Origin: Hymenopus coronatus
Taxonomy: Eukaryota > Arthropoda > Insecta > Mantodea > Hymenopodidae
Length of the DNA stretch: 64,000 nt
Direction of reading: 5' to 3'
Assembly (NCBI GenBank): GCA_030762935.1
Contig: CM060890.1
Location: forward strand, 65,598,765-65,662,764
Shown here: positions 1 through 10,955 of the stretch, piece after piece
How the letters are laid out: every line of letters starts with the position of its first letter
Position numbering within the stretch: position 1 is the first letter of the stretch
Notes under the pieces: model-generated
What the model saw: only the letters and a program-made list of their open reading frames with translations
Told to the model about the DNA's origin: nothing
Database searches by the model: none
Program-made: the position numbers and the translations under genes

Positions 1-437
1 GATTTTTTGAACTGTAACTGTGTATTTTCCATTGAATAGTTTTCGACAAAATGATACCTAAATTTTGAAAGAAAGAAAGAAATGGTAACTGAATAAAATC
101 AAAGCTAGCTTAGTTTCAGGAAAATGTTAGCTGTAATTTGATGCATATTTCTAATGAAAAAACATGCATTTTTTCTCAGCAATTTCCTTTAAACATAAAT
201 GCACAAATTCTACAAATTTACAATGACATATCTCTGACTGAATACTGCTGAGCCCACGTGTTAATCTGTGTAGTATAAAGTACACGTGCAGATATAAAGA
301 AGCTAGGTCAGTAAATAAAAGTTTATGCTTCCTTTCCTAAGTATTTCCTATAATTTCAACGCTACCTCAAAGAAACACAGCTGACCCAAAATCGCATTGA
401 GGTGCCCTCGTAACAACAATTCAATGTTTGTTGTTGT
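1..437. other. AT-rich stretch, no gene seen
   Basis: No frame, repeat match or RNA-like fold is visible. A short GAAA run sits at 69-84, and two CACGTG hexamers lie about 25 nt apart near 256-288. Probably intergenic or intronic. Confidence 0.5.
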
Positions 438-1500
438 TTTTTTTTACTTTCTCTACCATGAACTATGTAAATACTAAATAGAGAAGGTATTGTATCTCAT
501 CCAATTCGATGTCATATTTTGAGGTCCAATAAACAAAAAGCATTTTTAGAGAAATAATTCGTTTGTGTGTGTGCTGCATAGCACAAAAACGAAAGAAGGC
601 CGCGCTGTGGCCTAGTGGTTAGACCACTCGCTTCTCACCTAGGCAGCCCGGGTTTGATCCCAAGCAACTGCATATGAGATTTGTGATGGACAAAGTAGCG
701 CAGGGGCGGGTTTTCTCCGGGTTCTCCGGTTTCCCGCGCCATCGCATTCCTCGGTGCTCCACCTTCATTCATGTATCCTCAGTGTCAATGCCTACGGTAC
801 CATAAGTATTAAAAACGGGCGTTAAACACTATTAATAAAAAACGAAAAATACATTAAATACTAAATTAGGTAAATAAGATCAGCATCTTTTAAGGATGCA
901 ACACGAAACTTTTCAAGAAAATCCACCACCCCAAACTACCTTTCACATTGAAACCTTTACGAACATTTTATTTTCTAAAAAAAGACTAACGAGTTTGATT
1001 AAAATATCTATGTTTAAGCTATTTTCATCAGAAATAAAATGTATATTTTGAATGTTCTGGGTATAGCCACGGAAGCCCTCTTCATTGTAGAGTAGCAGTA
1101 AACTGTAAAAGATACACCAGCACTTACTGCGCAAAAAATGTAGATGTTATTAAAAACACTATTTATGTAAAATACAATTTTTATGGAGTTAACCACTTCT
1201 GAGATATTGCTTGACATTGGTTTCAATTGTTAAATAATTGCTCTTTACTCAAATGAAAACTCGTTATTCGTTTTCCTTTCTCCTGGGTAAGCATAGAGAA
1301 CGGCACTTCAAAACCATTACATAGTGACCCTTTTAACAATATTTGACTATCGCTTTATCTTTTGTATTTCCTTTCACTTCTACAAGGAAATAATATGTAA
1401 CAAAACCATTTCTGTTTATGCTATCTTAATAAGCGTGAAGTAGATAGAAGAATAAGCTCTTGTGAGAACGTACCTAGTTTGTTGTAACATAAATACAGAA
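438..1500 (+). repeat. PGE copy 1, split by a SINE-A insertion
   Basis: It starts with a degraded palindrome (TTTACTTTCTCTACC then AACTATGTAAATACTA then AGAGAAGGTA) and runs through the conserved blocks: a short GT tract at 563-572, AAAACGAAA, a GGATGCAACACGAA block, CCACCCCAAACTACC, a TTGATTAAAATATC block and AATAAAATGTATATTTTGAA. It reaches the distal GAAGTAGATAGAAGAATAAGC segment and fades near 1500. The SINE at 595-837 interrupts it just after the GT tract. It is one of the more diverged copies, with many substitutions against the best copy at 24657-25566. Confidence 0.85.
595..837 (+). mobile_element. SINE-A copy 1, full length
   Basis: tRNA-derived SINE. The A box lies in TGGCCTAGTGGTTAGACC and the B box in GGTTTGATCCC (about 651-661). 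Next comes a body containing TTCTCCGGGTTCTCCGGTTT and a 3' end GGGCGTTAAACACTATTAAT plus A-rich tail. AAAAACGAAA occurs immediately before (585-594) and after (838-847), which is a 10-bp target site duplication. The host sequence on both sides is PGE, so this SINE is younger than the PGE copy it interrupts. Transcription would be by RNA polymerase III from the internal boxes if any copy were active. The mobilising LINE is unknown. Confidence 0.88.
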
Positions 1501-2148
1501 GCTGTGTTAACGTAGCACAAAAGATTAATAAAGAAAAAAATGATTTAACTGTTGGCACGTCGATTATCTTTATATTATACTCAATGCACAAATGGATTGC
1601 ATATAATTACGATTAAAACACAGATTTTTGCATGCATTTATAATAATCACTGTGTAGATACATTTATCTCCATTAAATATAAACCACACATAAAGTTTAA
1701 CAGAATGGAACACTAAATCATTCTTCTCCCTTTTTATGCAGATCGCTTTGATTAAATAGTCAATTCCAATGACGATAACTCAATATATGTAGCACCCAGC
1801 AATCAATATACAATTGTAATACATCTATATTAGGCTGTCAATCAGATAGGGAAAATATTACTAAACGTTCAAGCCGAAAATGACTTAGTTTTCAGACTAG
1901 TAGTAAATCTTTCAACATATCTTCATTTACAAGCAGTCAACGTTAACATGGTTGTCAATATCCACATTTTCCGAAAGATCGCGTTCACATTTCTCCAGGT
2001 TAAGCAAAACGTCTATGTATATTGATATACAAAAAAGCTTGCTGGGCTAAACTTACGCTACACATAACGTAAACGTATAGTAGTCTAACATGAAACATAA
2101 GAAAGATAGAAATAAACTGGTGAAATAGATTTTTAGGATGAAGCACAC
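1501..2148. other. AT-rich stretch, nothing recognised
   Basis: No conserved block from the repeat families of this window and no credible coding frame. Confidence 0.45.
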
Positions 2149-2160
2149 GTTGGAGAGCGA

Positions 2161-2229
2161 TACCGCCTGCGGTGCCATTAGTAGTTAAAGCGGGCGTTAA
2201 ACACTACCAAAAAAAAAAAAAAAAAAAAA
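2161..2229 (+). mobile_element. 5'-truncated SINE-A copy 2
   Basis: Only the last part of SINE-A remains: a TACCGCCTGCGGTGCC block, AGCGGGCGTTAAACACTACC and a run of about 20 A. A perfect 12-bp duplication GTTGGAGAGCGA flanks it at 2149-2160 and 2230-2241. Truncation at the 5' end with an intact tail and clean duplication is the usual outcome of incomplete LINE-assisted reverse transcription. The long uninterrupted A tail suggests a fairly recent insertion. Confidence 0.9.
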
Positions 2230-2241
2230 GTTGGAGAGCGA

Positions 2242-2715
2242 AAAAGAAAATGATGTGAAGCGAGAACAGAATTCTCCACTACATACGGCGCGTCCCGACG
2301 TGGATAGGGTATTTGGTTTGTAAATTGAGTGAAAAATGTGAACCTTCCGACACGCTATTTTAAAAGAAAAACGGATGGAAAGGTAAATGCTGCCTTTGAG
2401 CATCATATAAGCCCATTGGAACTGTTCTCCACTACATTCAGCACTCTCCTATTGCCTTCCAAATAAATGAACTATCCTCTTCAATCATTCAAGGAAAAAA
2501 TTCTATTTACTGTGCACATCATAAACAACTCATAATTATTAGGTTAAAACAATAACTTGTAATATTTCAATAGCACACCTTAAGTTAAGTTCACACTACT
2601 ATGCAAACACGATTAAAAGAAAAACTTTTTACATAAATAATATAATCAAACCTTACTTATAGTTTCACTACGATTATTTCACTACACAATCGCCCAAATT
2701 TCGTTATTCTCAGTA
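2242..2715. other. AT-rich stretch, nothing recognised
   Basis: No repeat family or coding signal seen. Confidence 0.4.
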
Positions 2716-2719
2716 TTCT

Positions 2720-2775
2720 AATAGTTATGCAAGCTTGCCTCCAAATCTAGAGGTTCCGAGTTCAATTCCGGCTGG
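2720..2775 (+). repeat. tRNA-like 3' half (possible SINE head fragment)
   Basis: GAGTTCAATTCCGGC resembles a polymerase III B box and T arm, and the preceding CTTGCCTCCAAATCTAGAGG could be an anticodon-arm relic. No A box is visible, so this is at best a truncated SINE head or tRNA pseudogene. Confidence 0.3.
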
Positions 2776-2780
2776 AGGTA

Positions 2781-3764
2781 GTAATCTTTCTGTAGTCAGG
2801 ATTCTCCTTAGAGTTTTAAGGAGGAAAATAGGCATGAATTTATGTGTGAATTTAAGTGAATTTAGTATGAATTTAAAGATAACCCAAAGTAAAAACCTAA
2901 TGCAATAACAGTACAGTGAGCATTGGTCAATGAGTGAGCACTGTTTAAAAGGCAAACGCTACCGATTTCCTAAGATGACAAAGACGGCATATAAACGAGA
3001 GGGAAGGGACTGGGGAAAGTTGACAAGCATGAAAGAAAATTTGTGAGTTATATAAGGCGAAGAAAATACATGAAATATTACAATTATGCTATCTCTTGAG
3101 TGTTTCTTTAAAATATTAAGGACACATGTACGTCAGACAAGCATTATTTACTCACATTCGTAAGGCATTACATAAAACTATATTTGCCAGGAACTATAAC
3201 AGATATCAAACTTCAATATTTGCACAAATGCTAAATATATACTGTTCAAGAAATTGCTTGTGATTTTCATTAACTTATTTGAACAATTTTAGATTTTCAG
3301 ATATACTGATAAACTAATATTGTATTCAGGAACAAATTTTAAATGATAATAATAATAATAATAATAATAATATACCTATATATATGGAGCTTTATCAAAC
3401 TTAGACAAGATATTTAGAAAGTTAGCATCAACATAATGTAATAAACTTTGCTTACCTTAGCAGCTATAAAACTAGACAACAAAAGCAATTTTTTGCAGTA
3501 TTATTAAAAAAGATACTTCACTGAAAATAAAACTTTTTTTTTTAATTTAAAACTATGAATTTTTTACCAGCTACAGTACGAGCTTAGGCTTCATAAAATA
3601 TTTCGAAGTTCTAGATCTGATCTTTTCCAGAAACACTAAAGAAATTAAAAATGAATTTGCGGAAACCATAATATTTTATATTTATAAACTAAAATACATA
3701 GAATAATGAAACTCACAAAAGCTATTTGCTAAACAGTATTTAGTATGTATAAAACATTACAGTT
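2781..3764. other. AT-rich stretch with an (AAT)n tract
   Basis: No gene seen. The only structured item is the trinucleotide repeat listed separately. Confidence 0.4.
3345..3372 (+). repeat. (AAT)n microsatellite
   Basis: About nine uninterrupted AAT units in AT-rich sequence. Confidence 0.95.
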
Positions 3765-4572
3765 TGATATATTTACTTTCTCTAAACGTGCTATATACAT
3801 AGTGTATATACAAGGTATTGTATTCCACCCAAAGCTTCGATATCGAAATTTCACCGTAAGTACACCTTTAAGGGTCTCCTGAATCCAAAAAAGGTCTAAG
3901 TGCGCGCGCGATCGCGTGTGTGTCTGTGTCAAAAACGAAAAGTCGGTAAAATACTAAAGTTGGTATTTAAGTTTGAGTTATCTTCCAGGGATGCGACACG
4001 AACATTTTTTAGAAAAATTTCCTAACCCAAACTACCCTTTACATGGAAAAAATTCGAAAATTTTGATTTTTCAAAACTGGTTCTAATGATTTTGATTAAA
4101 CATTAAAGATATTTACAGGTCAAATAAAATATTAATCTTAAATTTTCTGGAATAGTCTCTGAAGACCTCTTTATACTGGATGCATTTTGCATAACTTGTA
4201 AATCGAAAAAAATGTATATCTTGTTAAAACACACAATTTATGACATATATATTTTTTTGTGGAGTTGAACTATTTTTGAGGTATTGCGTATATGGGTTTC
4301 AGTTTTAAAATACTTAAACTTTTCTCATACGGGAATTTGTATACTCTAGGCAATGCCTAGAAACAATTTCAACCAAATGACAACCAGCTTTTAAAATATT
4401 TGACTATCGCTGTGTTCTCCCTTATTATCTAATATTTACAAGGAAGTAAGTTGAAAACATTTCTGTTAATGCAATTAGCTTAATATAGATAAAATAATAC
4501 ATTTTTTAGCAATAATTTGTTACAGAGATGTAGAAAAAGTCACGTGAATGAAACACAGATTTTTTTTTATAG
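3765..4572 (+). repeat. PGE copy 2, near full length
   Basis: It begins with a degraded terminal palindrome (TTTACTTTCTCTAAACGTGC, TATACATAGTGTATATAC). A TCGATATCGAAATTTCACC block follows, then a mixed GC/GT tract (GCGCGCGCGATCGCGTGTGTGTC), CAAAAACGAAAAGTCGGTAA and the rest of the internal blocks. It ends with ATGTAGAAAAAGTCACGTGA, ACACAGA and a T-run. Both ends are recognisable, but the palindrome has several mismatches. No frame is conserved with the other copies. Confidence 0.9.
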
Positions 4573-4797
4573 TTCTTGTTAAATATGATATCCTGTAATG
4601 CTTTGTAAATGCATACAATACCCGTTTTACGCACATGTTCTTTACGCTTGTATTTGTTGTACTAAATCACTTAAAATATCGATAGTAAGAAATTTAATTT
4701 CAACTACACTAATTAAAATATTTTTAAAATAGCAATTAGTGCTTGCTTATCCCAGTTCTTGTTTACATTTTATTATTCCTTATTATTTAAAAATAAA

Positions 4798-5242
4798 TCT
4801 GATGCCTTTCTCTAGCTATTCCGCAAACAAACGTTTCTTACAAAAGATAATTCTTTTATCTACATCATGCTAAGTGAAATAAACATTAGCAAAATTGGTC
4901 TTATTACTTACTTCTTTATAATAGAAGGGAAATAAGGGAATGCACTAGATTAAAGTCGTCTTTTAAAAACCAGTCGTTATATGAAATTCGGGTCTCTAAG
5001 TTTTCGTCTATCTCTTACGGTTATACAAAAATTCAGAAACTATTCTATAGATTTTGTTTCTCATAAAAATATATTAAGCATTTGGCATTTTAGTCAAAAT
5101 CGTTAAGCCATTACTTTTTTCTTGGATTCAGAGAACCCTAAAACCTCTATTTCCGGTGAAATCTCGGTATCGAATTTTTGGGTAGAATACATTCCTTATC
5201 TACTATGGATATTAAACATACGTGCTAGAGAAAGTAATAAAA
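4798..5242 (-). repeat. PGE copy 3, internally deleted
   Basis: Read on the minus strand it starts with a damaged palindrome (5185-5242), then GGTATCGAATTTTTGGG in complement, then jumps to distal blocks at about 5120. The GT tract and the middle of the element are missing, giving about 445 bp. It ends near the ATCTACATCATGCTAAGTGA distal block. Confidence 0.8.
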
Positions 5243-5576
5243 TTATCTGCCATTTTCTTCCTCCTAAGTCAACTCACGTTGCACTTCAACTTTCTATATT
5301 ACTTTAGCAGGCTATTTAAAATAACTTCCGAAGTAGTTAATTTTCTTGCTGTTCTAAATGTGTGAGAGTTTGGCCTGTACAGTTTATTTTTAAAGTTGCT
5401 CATAAGACATCACATGATGGGAGACGCAGGGACTGTTCAGATCATAAGCGCCTTATAGTTATCGTATCATTAAAACGCTTCTAAATAAAATTTAATTAAC
5501 CCTTACTCAGTGGCACTCTTGCTGGAATATTCAGAGAACTTCAATATCGTCAGTAGTTTAAAAGTTAGCGTGCCGT
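5243..5576. other. no feature recognised
   Basis: Ordinary AT-rich sequence. Confidence 0.35.
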
Positions 5577-5670
5577 CATTGTATTTATGTAACTGCAAAG
5601 AATAATGGCTCATTTACCCAACTCCCGTTAGCGCACACCATAACGCGATTCTAGTTACATAAATGTAATG
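5577..5670. repeat. small inverted repeat (94 bp)
   Basis: Arms CATTGTATTTATGTAACT (5577-5594) and AGTTACATAAATGTAATG (5653-5670) pair at 16 of 18 positions around a 58-nt loop. It could be a very small MITE or a chance palindrome. No target duplication was identified. Confidence 0.5.
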
Positions 5671-6228
5671 GGGTTTACTGTATTTAAACAGGTTTCAATA
5701 AACTCCAGAATAGATTATTCGGAAATGGTTGTGTAAATGGAATAGCGCTTCTCAGAGATTATTAAACTTGAATTAATTACCGCATCATTAACATCCAGCA
5801 AAACCCAATAATTGAAACGTACCTACTCTCCTGAACAACTGTGTAGTTTCATTTAAAGAGCTCAGGAGCGGTTTCTGCAAAATCAGTCATATAAAGAATA
5901 TTATATAGGTTCTTTAGCATTATAAAATTGCTCTTCAATAGAACGCGTTGTTTTAATCCCTTTCCTCCTTTCTTTATATCAGAAATCGAACCAGTTGAGC
6001 TAATATTATTTGTATTTTCCGTATGGCTTCTCTGATTTATGCACACACATTTGGTGATTCTGTTAAAGAAACTTGAGACCGTTAGTCGGCTTCGCTACTA
6101 CTACTATTATTATTATTCCTATTAATTATTGGTTATTTAATGCATTTAAAAGTGTATAAAGCTAGCTTATAACAAGTACAACTCAAAGCTGTTTAACAAA
6201 CTCGGCCGCTGCATAAGGGAAAGTTCTT
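5671..6228. other. no feature recognised
   Basis: AT-rich sequence without a visible gene or family member. Confidence 0.35.
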
Positions 6229-6850
6229 TGTGAGGGAGAATGCTATTGTAAGTCACGTACTCTTGTGCATGTGCGTGCAATAGAGAAATAAGTGAAAAGT
6301 GATTTCGGGGGAGGCCTGGATAGAGAGAAGTGAATTTTTCTTCATTGTGTTGAGGCGGTGACGAGGTGTTTATGATGAATTTTGGGTTAGGAGAAATGCA
6401 TTATGGGACGCATAGACGCCAACTTCGCGGTATTTCTGACCAATGAAAACGAAGCACGCATGACAGCAGATTTTGTTATATAAGTAACAGATTGCAGACT
6501 GTTGGGGCAGCCACTATCAAGTTCGAGTCACATACGCGTAATTGCTGTCAAGTTGGAAAATACTCATCGCTAAGTTTAAGGCGCGCATATTCGTTGTCAA
6601 GTTGCTATATAGTGTGAAGTTTAATTATTATAAATGTTATAGACGAGCAAGGGATAAAGTAATTAGTTCTACGAGATAAGTAACGGTAAATCGTTGAGTA
6701 TGGAAAGTTCTAAAAGGGCATAAAAACTCAAGTAGCATGTGAAGCAAAGTGCTTGTCTAAATAAGTAACAATTTCTAGTAAAGAATAAATTCACATACGA
6801 AAGTGAAAGTGTGTTAATCATTTCATACAACTTCTAACTACCCCCACTGT
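6229..6850 (+). other. possible LTR-like or promoter-like segment
   Basis: This piece is less AT-rich than its surroundings. It begins TGTGAGGGAG, has a TATA-like GTTATATAAG at 6475-6484 followed by CAGATTGCAGAC, and an AATAAA at 6784-6789. That order (TG start, TATA box, poly-A signal) would suit a solo LTR. I found no second copy, no matching end duplication and no primer-binding site, so it may equally be unrelated unique sequence or a host promoter. Confidence 0.2.
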
Positions 6851-7160
6851 TTTCTCACCCGAGAGAGTCAATTTCATGCAGAACAACTGACGCCGAGGCA
6901 GCTTCACAGTGGATCTTAAATCAGGTACATGAAGAGATCTGTTATATTGGCAGGGGAGTACGTCTACACACACTTAATACAACCTGGGGCAACAATATAG
7001 CCACAACAATACCACCACATACTTAGCATTCCCCAACGTGGCACAAAACCGCTACAAACTCTTCTAGCTTCCTTGCAATTATGTAAGGTTCCTTTTGTTA
7101 TATCTGTAGCATCAATTGGCCACAGGACACACCGGGTTTCAAATTCGGAAATGGAAATGG

Positions 7161-7418
7161 TGTGTTATTTATGGACGCTCTTTAACTACGTGGTTCTCAG
7201 CGTCCCATTCTAAATTGGGCGTGAAAGACAGCTTAATTTTGCTCATAGGCCTCTCTGTTAGGCTTGAGGTTCTTTTACGACACGGGACCAACGGTTTTAC
7301 TGCCCTTCCAAAGGAAGCCATGCTAAGGATTTTACACCCGAAAAAAGTCCACCGGGTTTGAACCTGCGACCTTGGGTATATGAAGTTAGCATGGTAACCA
7401 TTACACCACCCGGGCGAC
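7161..7418 (-). mobile_element. SINE-B copy 1
   Basis: On the minus strand the head reads GGTGTAATGGTTACC (A box, complement near 7392-7406) and GGTTCAAACCC (B box, near 7351-7361). A conserved body follows, with TCGGGTGTAAAATCCTTAGC, GGTCCCGTGTCGTA and TGAGAACCACGTAGTTAAAG, ending in GTCCATAAATAACACA. The head is the most intact of the four copies. No target duplication was found. It is tRNA-derived, non-coding and dependent on a LINE for mobility. Confidence 0.85.
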
Positions 7419-7823
7419 TTCCAGGCATTAGTAATTAAATTATACATGAACTTACCGCTGATTATGGTTATAGGGTATGCAGTTAACCAGTGACGTTATT
7501 ACAAAACAATTTAAAGTAAATACTGAAACGCAACACAAACTTCGGAGACTGAGGTACGGATAAATATAACCCAGGGTTGCAACAAGCACCGCAGAATCGC
7601 TGTGGTGTGTCGACCGGCCAACTTGCACTTGAAAACCACTGCAATAGGGAACAGCAAAACGGTAGTGGAAAGCAGAACTAATATGTAGGATTATCTCTCA
7701 GTATAATCTGTTTTACACTAAAACGGTCCTATTGTAAACATATCGGAATGAAGAGCGACAAAGAAAGGGACTATGAGACGTAACGCACTTAGTGTGTTGA
7801 TTGGTGGAAGTTCATGGATGTTC
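7419..7823. other. no feature recognised
   Basis: Unassigned sequence between SINE-B and PGE copy 4. Confidence 0.35.
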
Positions 7824-7965
7824 TCTTTTTTACTTTCTCTACCCGTACTATGCACAGTGTATAAAGAATGTATTGTACTGTACCCAAAAATTCGATACAA
7901 GATTTCACCGAAAATACATGTTTTGCGTCCCTCTGAATCCAAAAAAAGCTTTTTAGAAAAAGATC

Positions 7966-8010
<45 letters not shown>

Positions 8011-8515
8011 ACAGCATAGATCAAAAGCGAAAATACCAACTTGGTATTTAAAAATTGGTATCTTCCAAAGATGCAACACAAAGATGTTCATGAAAATACC
8101 CCCACTCCCAACTACCCTTTACATTCAAAACTTTCAAAATTTTGATTTTCTCAAGAATTCCTCTAACGATTTTGTTTAAAATATCGTATATTAAAGATAT
8201 TTATATGACATTTTTGAAATATTCCTTTTAATAGTTTCAGCTTTAAAATACTTATACTTTTTTCATACGGGTTAGCTTCTGGTCATACAAACAAAGGCAC
8301 TTCAATCTCACGGCAACCAGCTTTTAAAATATTTTACTCATTTTAGTCAAATATATTCCCTTATTTCCTTTCTAATTACAAGGAAGCACTGAAAATACCA
8401 TTTCTGCTAACTTTTTCTCGGTTAACACGAAAGGAGTAAAAGAAGAAGCTTTTAAACAATAATTTGTAGCAGAGATGCAGTGAATGGAACACACCAGACT
8501 TTTTTTTATTGCTAT
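7824..8515 (+). repeat. PGE copy 4 with long (GT)n
   Basis: Palindrome relic at 7827-7870 (TTTACTTTCTCTACCC, TATGCACAGTGTATAAAG), then AAAATTCGATAC, a (GT)20 tract at 7969-8009, AAAGCGAAAATACC, CCCACTCCCAACTACCC and distal blocks. It ends CAGAGATGCAG, TGAATGGAACACACCAGAC and a T-run. A central deletion removes part of the region between the TTGATTTTCTC block and the CTTATACTTTTTTCATACGG block. Confidence 0.9.
7969..8009 (+). repeat. (GT)n microsatellite inside PGE copy 4
   Basis: About 20 perfect GT units at the position where all complete PGE copies carry GT. It creates spurious Cys-Val and Thr-His open frames on the two strands. Confidence 0.97.
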
Positions 8516-9587
8516 TGTAAATAATCACCTCAACACCAGTTTAGTGTAATATCTGCTCAGCGCGAATTAGTTTTGGTGAATAGAATAGTGACTAATATTT
8601 ATATTATTTCCTCTGTATACTGCACAGATGTAGGTGCACTATACGTTTACATGTTCTAATTCGTGAATTTCGAAAAGAATATCTACAACAGCATAGATAT
8701 AAACCAAACCGGAGACAATTATACTCATTAAATTACTATTGTTAAATAAATTGCAGCCTAACTTTGATTACTAATTAAACAGTTTCATAATAACTTGTAT
8801 TCCTATACACACAACCCTTTGGAACATAGTAGGTCACGTTCTGAATGCTGATTTAGATATTTTGTTGTGATATTTACCAACAGCGTATTTCCTATACATC
8901 TCGCATACTCACAAGTTTATTGCAATTCAGAAGCAGTCGGCTTATCATGGAGCATGCCTGTCATCTGCCCACACAACCTTAAAAACTGTCGAGAGGCAAA
9001 TGACTCCGCATTGTTTCGCGATGCTCAATTATGAAACACATTAGTCAATTACAAGTCACTCTATTTGTAGTCAAGACTGAGTGATGCTACAGGTAGTGTT
9101 GAAACGTGCATACATGTAGCATCAAGCAAGTGGTCGGTTGAGTCCACTCCACCTTGTTTACAATAGGATCGTTCTTGTCTGAGGTAGGTAACGTATAGTG
9201 TTCTCCTGGTTTCAGAAGAAGCACAGTCAGAAAGCATAAAACTATTAAATCAAAACGAGTAAATGGGCATAATGCATTTGGCGGAACATTCCGATAGTTT
9301 GCTGAAAATACAATTGTTAAGTCGTGAGAATAACTGAGATTCAGAAACTATCCTACATTTTTAAAACAATTGCAGTTACATCAATGCAATATGTATCTGG
9401 ATATAGTTTAAATTACATGTTATTATCTTTTAATTCTAGACAAATTAATGCATTAAAGTTAATTTTCTTTTTGTTAAACTGTTCAAAGATTGTAAAAACT
9501 ACATTTTAAAAATAAGCTGATAAATCATCTAAAATTATGAACGTAAGCGCGCCGAACAACCTCTACTATTATGCTTTTTTCTGTTCT
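8516..9587. other. no feature recognised (about 1.1 kb)
   Basis: AT-rich, with no family member seen. The open frame at 9324-9509 has compositional bias only. Confidence 0.4.
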
Positions 9588-9602
9588 CCAATATTTTTAT
9601 AG

Positions 9603-9832
9603 TGTTTAATGCCCGCTTTTACTGTATAGGCACCGCAGGCGATGACACTGATGATATATGAAATGAAGATGGAGGACTATGGAATGCGATGATGGGGGAA
9701 ACGGAAGAACCTGGAGGAAACCGCCCCTGCGCCGCTTTGCCGTCACAAATCTCACATGCGGTCGCCTGGGATCGAACTCGGGCGCCTTGGTGAGACCAGT
9801 GGTCTAAACACTCCGCCATGGTGCAGCCCTCG
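9603..9832 (-). mobile_element. SINE-A copy 3, full length
   Basis: Minus-strand SINE. The B box GTTCGATCCC lies in complement at about 9768-9778, the head covers roughly 9780-9830 (TGGTCTCACC, GGAGTGTTTAGACCA), and the 3' end ATTAAACACTAT sits at the low-coordinate side. The flanks read CCAATATTTTTATAG (9588-9602) and CCAATATTTATTATAG (9833-9848), a near-identical 15-16 bp target duplication. Confidence 0.88.
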
Positions 9833-10062
9833 CCAATATTTATTATAGTGGATAAAAAGTAGCGTCTTTAATTGGTAGAAATAGGATACAATGACTTAAA
9901 AAGTTCTATCAGCCAAATTAATGTTTAATATGCAGACAGAACGAACGATATTATAGTTAATGTCATCTACCGGCTTTCCCGTTTTATCATTACATAATTG
10001 CCACATTATTTGAACTTTTTCATATTTAGCTATTGCAAAACGATTATATATGTATTTGGCAC

Positions 10063-10215
10063 ATTTTGATATGTGGGAGAAAACGGTTATCAGTCAGGAA
10101 TTTGGATTTCCTTGTTAACTCCTCAGTTTCTACGTGTTCACAAATTTGTCTCTCGCATTAAAGCATGCCTATGATATTGACATCATGGTAACCGTTTTCT
10201 CCCACATATCAAAAT
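10063..10215. mobile_element. MITE with 27-bp perfect inverted ends
   Basis: ATTTTGATATGTGGGAGAAA continuing to CGGTTA at 10063-10089 is repeated exactly in reverse complement at 10189-10215. The 153-bp unit has no frame. The flanks offer only AC on both sides as a candidate duplication, which is too short to name a superfamily. Perfect arms around a unique 99-nt core suggest a young or selectively maintained foldback. Confidence 0.8.
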
Positions 10216-10952
10216 ACATTTTCGTACACGAAAAATCACCATACTAAATGTAGCTAAAATAATTTTGCTCCATCTTCACAGATAAAAGATTTTAAAATGT
10301 GTATAATTCTAAAATAATAATATACAGCTAATAAAGTAGAAAAATACTGAATAAACCCAGAGTACGAACTGTAACATTGTTTGTCCTAACATCAGAGACT
10401 TGTTAATTTTGCGTTAAAACTTTTCTAAAATGGAGAGACCCATTGCACATTGTAAAGAAGCCGCAATTTTAATTACGTGGATAGCTAGACATCCGTCAGA
10501 GCTAACCGGTACGCGAATTTCACATAGGGCAGGTTGTAGAAAGAGGAGGTCGCTCTTCCGAATTATCTGGGAATACTAAAGACAGGTATTCAAACCGAAG
10601 GTCAGGCAAGGCCTGGGCGGAATTGCGGGAGAGACCATAACCCGACCACGGCGTTCAGGCAGTGATACCGCAGTGGTGTACTAACTCCCTTCCGCATTCT
10701 GATGAAAAGAGACAGCCCTCCTAGCGGGGAACTAGAAGAGCAACTCCGTTAAAGTGAACAGTGAGAAATAATTAATATATTCTGCAATATATATGTATAA
10801 TGTATCCTACTGGATGAACCACGAATGATTATTTTAAGTGGTTATCCTACACAGTGTGTTGGAAAGTAACACAAATAATATACCTATTCTACTTTCCTTA
10901 CAAAGGTGGAAGTGAACAACCTCTTTGGAAAACCGTTTCGCTTCACAGGTGC
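10216..10952. other. no gene recognised; GC-richer part 10430-10760
   Basis: The segment near 10430-10760 is richer in G and C and contains patches such as GCCTGGGCGGAATTGCGGG, which may be an old repeat, but nothing in the window matches it. Confidence 0.35.
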
Positions 10953-10955
10953 TTA

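Noticed and set aside
7718..8179. Open frames of 70-100 codons rich in Cys-Val or Thr-His on both strands
   Set aside because: They are translations of the (GT)n tract in PGE copy 4; the same artefact occurs at 24632-25118 and 43905-44165.
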